Source of the DNA: VRUE01 sp036525295
Lineage (GTDB): Bacteria; Actinomycetota; Thermoleophilia; Solirubrobacterales; 70-9
Direction of reading: 5' to 3'
NCBI GenBank assembly: GCA_036525295.1
Contig: DATDAQ010000004.1
Span: forward strand, 20,954 to 84,953
DNA: 64,000 nucleotides
Part shown: piece by piece, positions 8,165-16,470 of the stretch
How positions within the stretch are numbered: position 1 is the first letter of the stretch
How the letters are laid out: each line of letters opens with the position of its first letter
Program-made: the position numbers and the translations under genes
The notes under the pieces: model-generated
What the model saw: only the letters and a program-made list of their open reading frames with translations
Database searches by the model: none
Told to the model about the DNA's origin: nothing

Positions 8165-8263
8165 CCCGCGGGTGGCGTCGTAGGGGGAACCGCCCCTGAG
8201 GACGCTTTAGCGACCGGAAGGGGCGTGGGTCCCCTGCGGCGACAGGACCCGCGGGCCAGCACC
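8165..8263 (+). repeat. Dispersed palindromic repeat, copy B
   Basis: It runs from CCCGCGGGTGGCGT to GACAGGACCCGCGGGCCAGCAC and is head to head with copy A. A third copy with the same two ends lies at 27255-27348. No other gene is visible in 7903-8262; this interval is explained by the two repeat copies. Confidence 0.7.
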
Positions 8264-8886
8264 TACTCGATTAGGCACTCGCGCAGGGCTATCGCCACGG
8301 CGTGAGTTCTGTTCCTGGCCCCCAGCCGCCCCAGGGCGTTCTTGGTGTGGGTCTTGACCGTTTCCTCGCTGAGATCGAGCTCGCGCGCGGCCACGGTCGT
8401 CGATTCGCCGTTGGCGAGGAGTTGGAGGATTTCGCGCTGGCGCTTTGTCAGCTTGCCGCGGCTGCCGCGTGGGGGGACAGCGGGGTCGACGAAGCGTTCC
8501 TGGTCCAGTGCGGCCTTGGCGGCCCGCTTCAGCTCCTCGGCGCCGGCGGTGCGCGACACGTAGGCGCTGGCGCCCGCCTGCAGGGCGGCGCTGGCCAGAT
8601 GACGCTCGGCACGGTCGCCATGGGCGACGATGCCGAGCGTGGGCTCGGACCTGAGCAGGGCCTTGATCGCGTCGATGGCGCCGATCGGCTCGGGATGGTC
8701 GTTGCCACTCCAGCGGCGCATGTCGAGGATCGCCACGTCGATGCTGCCGACGTCTCGCACGAGCTCGACCGCCTCCTCGCGGCAGCTGGCCTCTTCGACG
8801 TCGAAGCTGTCCTGCAGCGCCCTGCGCACGCCGAGGCGGACGATCGGATGACCGTCGATGACTAGGCACTGGGGACGCTCGCTCAG
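8263..8886 (-). CDS. LuxR-family response regulator with degenerate receiver domain
   Basis: The N-terminal receiver-like domain (CLVIDGHPIVRLGVRRAL, VAILDMRRWSG) is followed by a linker and a GerE helix-turn-helix (LTKRQREILQLLANGES, ELDLSEETVKTHTKNALGRLGA). The expected phospho-acceptor Asp is present (ILDMR), but the first acidic pair is reduced to DGH, the Thr/Ser switch is Ala (VAHGD) and the conserved Lys is Arg (SRTAG), so phosphorylation-independent behaviour is possible. No ATG, GTG or TTG exists in frame between 8829 and the ATG at 9171, which would overlap the Rrf2 gene by 174 nt. The coordinate given uses a CTG at 8884-8886; the true start is unresolved. Confidence 0.75.
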   Translation of the reverse strand: MSERPQCLVIDGHPIVRLGVRRALQDSFDVEEASCREEAVELVRDVGSIDVAILDMRRWSGNDHPEPIGAIDAIKALLRSEPTLGIVAHGDRAERHLASAALQAGASAYVSRTAGAEELKRAAKAALDQERFVDPAVPPRGSRGKLTKRQREILQLLANGESTTVAARELDLSEETVKTHTKNALGRLGARNRTHAVAIALRECLIE

Positions 8887-8997
8887 GACTGCTTCCGATC
8901 TCTCGGTTTCGCTGACGGCTCCAATTCGTGAGCCCTGGAACCCGAATCCCCCCGATCCTAACTCAGCCCGGTCCGAGGAGTGCGGTAGAAAGCGGAT

Positions 8998-9396
8998 GTG
9001 ATCTCGATCACCTCGAAGTCGCGCTACGCGGTCGTCGCCATGGCGGAGCTTGCTCGCTCGGGCGAGAGGCCGGTGCCGATTAAGGAGCTGGCGGAGCGGC
9101 GCGGCATTCCCGAGCAGTTTCTCGAGCAGCTCTTCTCGACCCTGCGCCGCGGCGGCCTGCTGACAAGCCACCGCGGGATGAAAGGCGGCTACACGCTCTC
9201 CCGCCCGGCTGAGGAGATCACCGTCCTGGAGGTGGTCCAGGCGCTCGACGGCAAGGTCGGCCAGGAGGCCGACGAGGCCGGCGGCATCTGGGCCGAGGGC
9301 GTCACCGCCCTGCGCAAGGTCTTCGGCCAGACCACGATCGCCGAAGTCGCCCGCCGCGAGGCCGAGGCGGCGGGGTCGGGGATGTACTTCATCTGA
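8998..9396 (+). CDS. Rrf2-family transcriptional regulator without cysteines (CymR-like)
   Basis: A 132-aa winged-helix regulator. The Rrf2 signature is clear: SITSKSRYAVVAMAELA, IKELAERRGIPEQFLEQLF, LRRGGLLTSHRGMKGGY and ITVLEVVQALDG. The three cysteines that bind an Fe-S cluster in IscR/NsrR-type members are absent, as in CymR, the cysteine-metabolism regulator of Firmicutes that works with CysK. Here cysK and cysE lie 1 kb downstream, so control of cysteine synthesis is a good guess. The GTG start at 8998 is preceded by TAGAAA ending 7 nt upstream, suggesting leaderless transcription. Confidence 0.85.
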   Translation: MISITSKSRYAVVAMAELARSGERPVPIKELAERRGIPEQFLEQLFSTLRRGGLLTSHRGMKGGYTLSRPAEEITVLEVVQALDGKVGQEADEAGGIWAEGVTALRKVFGQTTIAEVARREAEAAGSGMYFI

Positions 9397-9455
9397 GCGG
9401 ATTCTGCGGCGGTCTCGAAACTTAATCCAGTCCCAAAGCGAGGCCTTCGCACCAT

Positions 9456-10361
9456 CTAGTCATCCCATCCGCCTGGCGAGCGCGTGCGTTTGAACTGATC
9501 CAGATTGAGTCGCTCAGTGAAGGCATGGATCAGCGATAGGGCGACGCCAAGCGCTGCGACGGCACTCAGAACTCCGAGGAACATCGATCGAGTACCCATG
9601 GCCAAAGCGATCAGAGCGGCGATCTCACCGAGAACCGCCAGCCTCAGGATGCCCTTCATGTATCTGAGAAATGAAAAGAAGACAGGGTGGGTGGGCGCTC
9701 CAGAGTCATTCGCAAGGATTCCTGAAAGGACTGGCAAGAAGATGCGATATAGCGCCCCGCCCTCAACGAAAGCGGCAATCAGCAGGACCGGGAGTACTTG
9801 AGCAATGGCAGTGAAGTAGGGCCCGCGCGGTTCCACCCCCGGTGTCCAAAGCGTGACGACCGCTGAGAACGTGAGGGCGAGTATCGGCCAGGTGTGCGCC
9901 TTTAGCTCCCTGGATGTGGGTCCCCCGAAGAGTCGTAGCCGGACACGCCCTACCAGGACGGGTTCGAGGATGCCTTCTTGTTCCTCTTCCTCCTGTTCGC
10001 TCAGCTCGTCTTTTGCCTCGAGTTGGGCGAGGAGGCGTCTCCGAATCGGGTCGGCCCACGGGCTCCTCGGGGCCAAGAGGCGAATCGAGCCGCAGCCCAG
10101 AACGACTGCGGTACTTACCCCCAGAAACATCCTAGGAAGGTTCGGGTCACTGCTTTCGAAGATCAGAAGGGGCAGGATCGCCAGTGAGACTGGTAGAGCA
10201 ACGAGGCCGACCGCAATCAATCCGCCCCCGATCACAGAGAGCACGCTCCAGCCGCGCTCGTGCTGCCAAAGCCTTCCTAGGAATTCGCGATATGACGGCT
10301 GCTTGGTTTCGATCAGGCTCGCCAGGCTAACCCGAGCGGCATGCCGGGCCTCTCCTCCCAT
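9456..10361 (-). CDS. Predicted membrane protein of unknown function
   Basis: The 301-aa protein has about six hydrophobic segments: two near residues 40-70 (SVIGGGLIAVGLVALPVS), one near 80-95, a pair near 165-205 after a charged Glu-rich loop (ELSEQEEEEQEG), and one or two near 245-280 (LGEIAALIALAMG). No family is recognised. It is on the opposite strand from both neighbours and separates the Rrf2 regulator from cysK-cysE. By eye its sequence is less GC-rich than the flanking genes, which suggests later insertion. Start codon choice is uncertain because there is no clear Shine-Dalgarno. Confidence 0.65.
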   Translation of the reverse strand: MGGEARHAARVSLASLIETKQPSYREFLGRLWQHERGWSVLSVIGGGLIAVGLVALPVSLAILPLLIFESSDPNLPRMFLGVSTAVVLGCGSIRLLAPRSPWADPIRRRLLAQLEAKDELSEQEEEEQEGILEPVLVGRVRLRLFGGPTSRELKAHTWPILALTFSAVVTLWTPGVEPRGPYFTAIAQVLPVLLIAAFVEGGALYRIFLPVLSGILANDSGAPTHPVFFSFLRYMKGILRLAVLGEIAALIALAMGTRSMFLGVLSAVAALGVALSLIHAFTERLNLDQFKRTRSPGGWDD

Positions 10362-10437
10362 GCTGCCCCTCGGCCGCGTGCGGGCGTCTTCGCTCTAGAG
10401 TGCCCAGTCATGCATGTGAGTGATCGGTATTGATCTG

Positions 10438-11361
10438 ATGCGCATCGGCGAAACCGCGGCATCCGTCGTCGGCGAGACGCCGATGGTGGTTCTCTCGCGG
10501 CTCGGCGAGGGCCTTCCGGGAGAGGTCTGCGTCAAGCTCGAGTACCTCAATCCCGGGGGGTCGGTGAAGGACCGGATCGGGGTGGCGATGATCGACGCGG
10601 CCGAGAAGAAGGGGCTGATCGAGCCCGGCCGTTCGGTGATCGTCGAGCCGACCAGCGGCAACACCGGGATAGCGTTGGCGATGGTCTGCGCGGCGCGGGG
10701 CTACGAGCTGATCCTGACCCTGCCCGAGGGGATGAGCCGGGAGCGTTCGAAGCTGTTGCGCGCCTATGGAGCCGAGGTGCGCGAGACGCCGTCGCTGGGC
10801 GGGATGACCGAGGCGGTCGAGCTGGCCGAGGAGATCTGCGAGCAGCGCAAGGGGTTCATGCCGCAGCAGTTCTCCAACCCGGCCAACCCGGAGGTGCACC
10901 GGCGCACGACGGCGGAGGAGATCTGGCGCGACACCGACGGTCAGGTCGGAGCCTTCGTCGCCGGGGTCGGCACAGGGGGCACGATCACCGGCGTCGGGAG
11001 GATGCTGCGCGAGCGCAGCCCGGAGACCCTCGTCGTCGCGCTGGAGCCCGTCAGCTCTCCCGTCCTCTCCGGCGGCGTGCCCGGGCCGCACAAGATCCAG
11101 GGGATCGGCGCGGGCTTCGTCCCCGAGGTGCTCGACCGCTCGGTGATCGACGAGATCCTCTCCGTCTCCGACGAGGACGCGCTCGACACGGCCCGCCTCG
11201 CGGCGCAGAGGGAGGGGGTGCTGGCGGGGATCTCGGCCGGGGCCAACATCAAGGCGGCGCTCGAGGTCGCCGCTCGCCCCGAGATGGCCGGCAAGCGGGT
11301 GGTGACGGTCGTCTGCGACTCGGGCGAGCGTTACGTGTCCCTACCCTTCTTCTCACCATGA
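10438..11361 (+). CDS. cysK: Cysteine synthase A (O-acetylserine sulfhydrylase)
   Basis: PLP enzyme that makes cysteine from O-acetylserine and sulfide. The PLP lysine is in GGSVKDRIGVAMI, the substrate loop is PTSGNTGIALAM, the phosphate loop is GVGTGGTITGVGRM, and the C-terminal GISAGANIKAAL is present. Length is about 307 aa. ATG 10438 gives the family-typical N-terminus (MRIGETAASVVGETPMV); an in-frame GTG at 10420 would add six residues. TAGAGT at 10396-10401 is a likely -10 box, and a 7-codon reading frame (10410-10433) lies before the start. cysE overlaps by 4 nt, so the two form an operon. Confidence 0.95.
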   Translation: MRIGETAASVVGETPMVVLSRLGEGLPGEVCVKLEYLNPGGSVKDRIGVAMIDAAEKKGLIEPGRSVIVEPTSGNTGIALAMVCAARGYELILTLPEGMSRERSKLLRAYGAEVRETPSLGGMTEAVELAEEICEQRKGFMPQQFSNPANPEVHRRTTAEEIWRDTDGQVGAFVAGVGTGGTITGVGRMLRERSPETLVVALEPVSSPVLSGGVPGPHKIQGIGAGFVPEVLDRSVIDEILSVSDEDALDTARLAAQREGVLAGISAGANIKAALEVAARPEMAGKRVVTVVCDSGERYVSLPFFSP

Positions 11362-12086
11362 ACCGCTGGAAGAAGGTGGTCTCGGAGGTGCGCGCCGACG
11401 TCAAGGCGGCGCGCGAGCGCGACCCCGCTGCGCAGAAGGTCTCGACCCTGGAGATCCTGCTCAGCTGGGCCGGGGTGCAGGCTCTGCTCGCCCACCGGCT
11501 GGCCCATGCGCTGCTCGAGGCCGGCGTGCCGGTCGCCCCCCGGGTTCTCGCTTACCTGACGCGCTCGATCACCGGGGTGGAGATCCACCCGGCGGCGAGG
11601 ATAGGCCGGGAGTTCTTCATCGACCACGGCTCCGGGGTGGTGATCGGCGAGACCGCCGAGATCGGCAAGCGGGTGACGCTGTACCAGGGAGTGACCCTGG
11701 GGGGCACCGGCTTCCAGCGCGGCAAGCGCCACCCGACCCTGGGCGACAACGTCACCGTCGGCTCCGGCGCCAAGCTGCTGGGCCCGATCGCGGTCGGCGA
11801 CGGCGCCAAGATCGGCGCCAACACCGTCGTGATCGAGGACGTGCCGCCGCACGCGACCGTTGTCGGCAACCCGGGCCACCCGGTCAAGGTCGACGGCAGG
11901 CGCGTCGAGGGTCCCGACGCCGACTGGATCCACCTGCCCGACCCGATCGCCGAGGCGATCAAGACGCTTTCCCAGCGGATCGCCGACCTCGAGCAGCGGC
12001 TCGCCGAGCTCGACGGCGGCAATGTCCCCGGCGGGGGCTCGACCGAGCTGCGCGAGCGCACTGGCCGCTCCTCGGCCGGCGGCTGA
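11358..12086 (+). CDS. cysE: Serine O-acetyltransferase
   Basis: Acetylates serine with acetyl-CoA, the committed step of cysteine synthesis. The 242-aa protein has the N-terminal helical region followed by the left-handed beta-helix made of hexapeptide repeats, with IHPAARIGREFFIDHGSG (catalytic His/Asp region), VVIGETAEIGKRVTLYQG and GGTGFQRGKRHPTLGD. A C-terminal amphipathic helix (IAEAIKTLSQRIADLEQRL) looks like a coiled coil and is longer than in short SAT forms. It starts in an ATGA overlap with cysK. The enzyme usually binds the CysK active site through its C-terminus. The tail here ends GG rather than the usual Ile, so complex formation is doubtful. Confidence 0.95.
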   Translation: MNRWKKVVSEVRADVKAARERDPAAQKVSTLEILLSWAGVQALLAHRLAHALLEAGVPVAPRVLAYLTRSITGVEIHPAARIGREFFIDHGSGVVIGETAEIGKRVTLYQGVTLGGTGFQRGKRHPTLGDNVTVGSGAKLLGPIAVGDGAKIGANTVVIEDVPPHATVVGNPGHPVKVDGRRVEGPDADWIHLPDPIAEAIKTLSQRIADLEQRLAELDGGNVPGGGSTELRERTGRSSAGG

Positions 12087-12247
12087 GTATCAACCGCGTC
12101 CTGGCGTCGCTGGACCAAGGGGGGCAAGGACGCAGGGAGGTCGGCGGAACGAGCGCACTCGTGTGCGTGAGTGAGCCGTCCGACCGAGGACACAGCACCC
12201 CGCCGTGTCCAGGGGCGCCAGCCGGGTCCAAAGCTATTCTCGGACTC

Positions 12248-15200
12248 ATGCTGCAAACCGAGCCCGAGACGCCCGTGGACGCCGGTGGCGCCCCGATCGA
12301 ACCCGGCGCCGACCGGGCCGAGCGGCTGCTCGCCGGGCTCAACGAGCCTCAGCGTCAGGCCGTCGAGCACGGCGAAGGGCCACTCCTCGTCCTGGCTGGG
12401 GCCGGCTCGGGCAAGACCCGGGTCCTGACCCACCGGATCGCCTATCTGCTGGCGACCGGAGCCGCCCGCCCCGGCGAGATCCTCGCGATCACCTTCACCA
12501 ACAAGGCGGCGAGCGAGATGCGCGAGCGGGTCGAGGCACTGGTCGGCCGCTCCGCGCGGGCGATGTGGGTGACCACCTTCCACTCCGCCTGCGCCCGGAT
12601 GCTGCGCGCCGACGCCGAGAAGCTTGGCTACTCGCGCAGCTTCACGATCTACGACGAGTCCGACTCGCTGCGGATGCTGAAGCGCTGCATGGCGGAGCTC
12701 GGGGTCGACCCGAAACGCTACCCGGCGCGGTCGATCCGCTCCCAGGTCTCCGGCGCGAAGAACAAGCTCGTCGACGCGCCCGCCTACGCCCAGGCCCAGG
12801 GCAGCGTCTTCGAGGAAACGGTCGCCAGCGTCTACGAGCTCTACGAGAAGCGGATGCTGGCGGCGAACGCGCTCGACTTCGACGACCTCCTGGTCCGCAC
12901 GGTCAACGTCCTGGAGATCTCCGACGAGGCGCGCGAACGCTGGCGGCGCACCTTCCGCCACGTCCTCGTCGACGAGTACCAGGACACCAACCACGCCCAG
13001 TACCGGCTGCTGCAGCTGCTCACCGAGGAGCACGGCAACCTGATGGTGGTCGGGGACGAGGACCAGTGTCTCGTGGAGGGGACGCTGATAAAGATGGGGG
13101 ACGGATCTGAAAAGCCAATTGAGGAGCTGGCAGCGGGTGACATGGTGATGTCGTGCCATGGCAGCGCGGACTTTCGCCCGTCCAAAGTGACCGGGGTCTT
13201 CAGGGCGTGGGAGAAGCAGGGAGTCTCGATCACGACCCGGACTGGTCGATGTCTAGTCAGCACACCGGAGCACATGCATTTCGCGGGGTACCGCCTCGGC
13301 ACCACACCCCAAATGCACCTGACTTATCTGATGTGGAAACGAGGCGTCGGCTTCCGGGTCGGTGTCTCTGGGGTCTATACGCAACGCGGCAAGGGCGCTG
13401 TGGGGATCCGGCAGAGGTGCCTCCACGAGCACGCTGACGCGGTTTGGGTGGTTTCCGCACACGACACCGACGCGGAGGCCCGCGCCGCGGAGGTCTCGCT
13501 CTCGCTGCGCTATGGACTGCCCATGCTGCCGTTCTACCGCCGCAAATCTGCATCCGGGAGAAGCTTGATCGGCAACCAGGCTCTGATCGACCAGGTCTTC
13601 TCGACAATCGATACCGAGGCTGGCGGGTTTCGGCTGCTCGAGGACGAGGGGCTCAGTATCCAGCACCCGCACCATCTCGCGGCAACCTCCGACGGGCGCA
13701 GAAGGGTTGTACGGGTCACTCTCTGTGCCGAGAGGCGAGGCGATACACCCATGCATCGAGTCGCCCTTGCCGGGCGCGACGTAGAGGGGCGCGAGGCTCT
13801 CGAGTCGGCTGGACTGAAGGTCCGAGATGCGAAAGCCAAATCAGGGTCATGGCGGTGCGAGACCGCCCTCAAGGACTTGGGGGAGGCGGTGAGGTTGGCC
13901 GGAGAGATCAGTTCCGTCCTCAACGTCGATGTTTGCTTCTCGGGACGCTTCGGCGAGGTTCAGAGCGGACGGATTAGCGGGAACTCCTTGCCGAGCATTC
14001 CCGCTGGATCGGTGCGCCCCGGAATGACCGTGTTCACAGAGGACGGTGGCTATGACGCCGTCGAGTCTGTCGACAGGGTCGAGTTGGATCGCCCTGTCTA
14101 CGACATAAACGTCGAGGGGACGCACAACTTCATCGCCAACGGCCTCCTCACCCACAACTCGATCTACGGCTTCCGCCACGCCGACATCCGCAACATCCTC
14201 GATTTCGAGCGGGACTTCCCCGAGGCCGAGGTGGTCAAGCTCGAGCAGAACTACCGCTCGACCCAGACGATCCTCTCCGCCGCCAACGCGGTGGTCGAGC
14301 GCAACCGCGAGCGGCGGCCGAAGCAGCTCTGGACCGAGATCTCCGGGGGTGAGCCGGTGCAGCTGTCCGAGCTCTCCGACGAGCACGAGGAGGCCCGCTG
14401 GGTCGCCGGGGAGGTCGAGAGGCTCGGCGAGGAGGAGGGCGTGCGCCGCGAGGACATCGCGGTCTTCTACCGGACCAACGCGATGAGCCGGGTGCTCGAG
14501 GACACCCTCGTCCGCTTCGAGCTGCCCTACCAGGTGATCGGCGGCACCAAGTTCTACGAGCGGGCCGAGGTCAAGGACGCGGTCGCCTACCTCAGCCTCC
14601 TGGCCAACCCCGCCGACCAGGTCTCCTTCGCCCGCATCGTCAACTCGCCGCGACGCGGCATCGGCAACACCAGCCAGGGTCGCCTCGCCTCCCACGCCAA
14701 CACCACCGGGCTCTCGATCTGGGAGGTGGCGGAACGGGTCGAGGAGGTTCCCGGCCTGAGCGCCGCGGCGATCAAGGCGGTCTCGCGCTTCCACGAGACG
14801 ATGGAGGGGCTGCGAGCCCGGGCCGACGAGGCGCCAGTGTCCGAGCTGCTCGAGGCGGTGCTGCGCGAGAGCGGCTACCTCGACGCGCTGGCGGCCGAGC
14901 GCACGATCGAGGCCGAGGGCCGCGCCGAGAACCTCGAGGAGCTGGTCGGCATGGCGGCGGAGTTCGACGCCAATCGCGAGATGGAGGGGGAGGGCGAGTC
15001 CTCGCCTCTGGAGGAGTTCCTGCAGCAGATCTCCCTCTACACCCAGCAGGACGATCTGCGCGCGGAGGAGTCGCTGATCACGCTGATGACGCTGCACAAC
15101 GCCAAGGGGCTCGAGTACGACACGGTCTTCCTCCTCGGCTGCGAGGACGGCGCATTCCCCCACATGCGGGCGCTGGAAGAGGGTGGAGAAGAGGAGGAGC

Positions 15201-15586
15201 GGCGGCTCTGCTACGTCGGCATCACCCGTGCCCGCAAGCGCCTCTACGTCACCTGGGCGCGCGAACGCCGCCTCTTCGGCCGCGCCGAGCGCAACCTGCC
15301 CTCGCGCTTCGTCGACGAGCTGCCGGCGGAGCTGACCGAGCGCCACTCCAGCGCGCCCGGCGCGGCTGCCGGGCTCGGCTGGGAGACGACGAGCGCGGAC
15401 GGGGCGGCGCCGGTCGACCCCGGCCCGGCCCTGGAGCTGCGCACCGGCGACGACGTCGTCCACGCGGCCTTCGGCGAGGGTGTCGTCACCGCGGTCGAGG
15501 CCGGCGGGGTCGTCGTCGTGCGTTTCGCCGGCGATGGCACCGAGCGCAAGCTGATGGCCGACTACGCACCGATCCGGAGGCGCTGA
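12248..15586 (+). CDS. uvrD: UvrD/PcrA-type superfamily 1 DNA helicase containing an intein
   Basis: ATP-dependent 3'-5' helicase for repair and replication. After removal of the 364-aa intein the extein is about 748 aa, normal for UvrD/PcrA. Motifs in order: LNEPQRQAVEHG, Walker A AGAGSGKTRVLT, TFTNKAASEMRERV, Walker B VDEYQDTN, motif III GDEDQ/SIYGFRHAD (split by the intein), QNYRSTQTIL, TLMTLHNAKGLEYD and YVGITRARKRLYVT, with a C-terminal Tudor-like end. ATG 12248 is chosen because TATTCT (12235-12240) lies 8 nt upstream and the family start aligns there; an in-frame upstream start at 12161 gives an unconserved tail. The stop overlaps the folD start by one base. Confidence 0.95.
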   Translation: MLQTEPETPVDAGGAPIEPGADRAERLLAGLNEPQRQAVEHGEGPLLVLAGAGSGKTRVLTHRIAYLLATGAARPGEILAITFTNKAASEMRERVEALVGRSARAMWVTTFHSACARMLRADAEKLGYSRSFTIYDESDSLRMLKRCMAELGVDPKRYPARSIRSQVSGAKNKLVDAPAYAQAQGSVFEETVASVYELYEKRMLAANALDFDDLLVRTVNVLEISDEARERWRRTFRHVLVDEYQDTNHAQYRLLQLLTEEHGNLMVVGDEDQCLVEGTLIKMGDGSEKPIEELAAGDMVMSCHGSADFRPSKVTGVFRAWEKQGVSITTRTGRCLVSTPEHMHFAGYRLGTTPQMHLTYLMWKRGVGFRVGVSGVYTQRGKGAVGIRQRCLHEHADAVWVVSAHDTDAEARAAEVSLSLRYGLPMLPFYRRKSASGRSLIGNQALIDQVFSTIDTEAGGFRLLEDEGLSIQHPHHLAATSDGRRRVVRVTLCAERRGDTPMHRVALAGRDVEGREALESAGLKVRDAKAKSGSWRCETALKDLGEAVRLAGEISSVLNVDVCFSGRFGEVQSGRISGNSLPSIPAGSVRPGMTVFTEDGGYDAVESVDRVELDRPVYDINVEGTHNFIANGLLTHNSIYGFRHADIRNILDFERDFPEAEVVKLEQNYRSTQTILSAANAVVERNRERRPKQLWTEISGGEPVQLSELSDEHEEARWVAGEVERLGEEEGVRREDIAVFYRTNAMSRVLEDTLVRFELPYQVIGGTKFYERAEVKDAVAYLSLLANPADQVSFARIVNSPRRGIGNTSQGRLASHANTTGLSIWEVAERVEEVPGLSAAAIKAVSRFHETMEGLRARADEAPVSELLEAVLRESGYLDALAAERTIEAEGRAENLEELVGMAAEFDANREMEGEGESSPLEEFLQQISLYTQQDDLRAEESLITLMTLHNAKGLEYDTVFLLGCEDGAFPHMRALEEGGEEEERRLCYVGITRARKRLYVTWARERRLFGRAERNLPSRFVDELPAELTERHSSAPGAAAGLGWETTSADGAAPVDPGPALELRTGDDVVHAAFGEGVVTAVEAGGVVVVRFAGDGTERKLMADYAPIRRR
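13067..14158 (+). other. Intein in UvrD motif III
   Basis: In-frame protein-splicing element of 364 aa between Gln and Ser of GDEDQ/SIYGF. Block A is CLVEGTLIKMGDG with Cys at position 1, block B contains STPEHMHFAG (TxxH), block F is DINVEGTHNFIANG and block G is LLTHN followed by extein Ser+1. All residues needed for splicing are present. The middle region (about 80-300) has no LAGLIDADG motif I can see, so homing activity is unclear; it may be an unrecognised or decayed nuclease domain. By eye codon use in the intein is slightly less GC-rich than in the extein, as expected for transfer. Confidence 0.93.
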
Positions 15587-16434
15587 TGGCGGCCAGGGTC
15601 ATCGACGGCAAAACTGTTGGCGCGGCCGTTCGCGCCAGGGTCGCCGAGGAGGTGGCCGCGTATGAGGCCGAGCGCGGCCGCACGCCGATGCTGGTCACGG
15701 TGATCGTCGGCGACGACCCGGCCTCGGAGATCTACGTCCGCAGCAAGCACCGCGCCTGCGAGGAGGCCGGGATGCGCTCGGCCCACCACGGCCTGCCCGC
15801 CGACACGAGCGAGAACGAGCTGCTGGAGCTGGTCGCGGACCTGGGCACGGACCGCGACGTCGACGGCATCCTCGTCCAGCTGCCCGTGCCAGACCAGATC
15901 GACCCCGACCGGGTCGTCGCCGCGATCGACCCGGCCAAGGACGTCGACGGGCTGACCCCGGTAAACGCCGGCCTCCTCGCGCACGGGATGCCGGGGCTCG
16001 TCCCGTGCACGCCGGCCGGGGTGATGGAGCTGCTCCGCCACGAGGGGATCGAGCTGGAGGGCGCGGAGGCGGTTGTCGTCGGTCGCTCGAAGCTGGTCGG
16101 CGTGCCGGTGTCCCGCCTGCTGCTGGCTGCGAACGCGACGGTGACGATGTGCCACTCGCGCACCCGCGACCTCGCCGAGGTGTGCAGGCGTGGAGACGTC
16201 CTGGTGGCCGCGGCCGGAGTCCCTGGCCTGCTCGGCGCCGACGCAGTCAAGCCGGGCGCCGTGGTGATCGACGTCGGCACCAACCGGACCGACGACGGGC
16301 TGCGTGGCGACGTCGACTTCGAGGCTGCGGCGGGGGTGGCCGGGGCGATCTCGCCGGTTCCGGGCGGGGTCGGGCCGATGACGATCGCGATGCTGCTCGT
16401 CAACACGGTGGCTGCCGCCCGGGCCCGGGTGTAG
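15586..16434 (+). CDS. folD: Bifunctional methylenetetrahydrofolate dehydrogenase / methenyltetrahydrofolate cyclohydrolase
   Basis: Interconverts 5,10-methylene-THF and 10-formyl-THF with NADP. The 282-aa product shows the family motifs: VGDDPASEIYVRSKHRACE with the catalytic Lys, DGILVQLPVPDQID, the PCTPAGVMELL segment, VVGRSKLVGVPVSRLL (Rossmann entry) and the terminal PVPGGVGPMTIAMLL. The ATG overlaps the uvrD stop (TGATG), implying translational coupling with the helicase gene. Confidence 0.96.
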   Translation: MAARVIDGKTVGAAVRARVAEEVAAYEAERGRTPMLVTVIVGDDPASEIYVRSKHRACEEAGMRSAHHGLPADTSENELLELVADLGTDRDVDGILVQLPVPDQIDPDRVVAAIDPAKDVDGLTPVNAGLLAHGMPGLVPCTPAGVMELLRHEGIELEGAEAVVVGRSKLVGVPVSRLLLAANATVTMCHSRTRDLAEVCRRGDVLVAAAGVPGLLGADAVKPGAVVIDVGTNRTDDGLRGDVDFEAAAGVAGAISPVPGGVGPMTIAMLLVNTVAAARARV

Positions 16435-16470
16435 TGTCGGCTCGACCGCTAGACCACGGAGGGTAAGCAG

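Noticed and set aside
7903..8262. CRISPR array or tandem repeat
   Set aside because: The repeats are a few inverted copies with unrelated inner sequence and no regular spacers; no cas genes are present.
10410..10433. Seven-codon leader peptide before cysK
   Set aside because: The frame MHVSDRY has no cysteine codon and no hairpin near it, so attenuation is not supported.
11552..13159. Long open frame on the minus strand opposite cysE and uvrD
   Set aside because: High-GC shadow frame: it crosses two well-supported genes, has low-complexity Arg/Gly/Leu/Val composition and matches no family.
13847..15463. 538-codon minus-strand frame opposite uvrD
   Set aside because: Composition bias of the third codon position explains it; there is no start context or recognisable motif.
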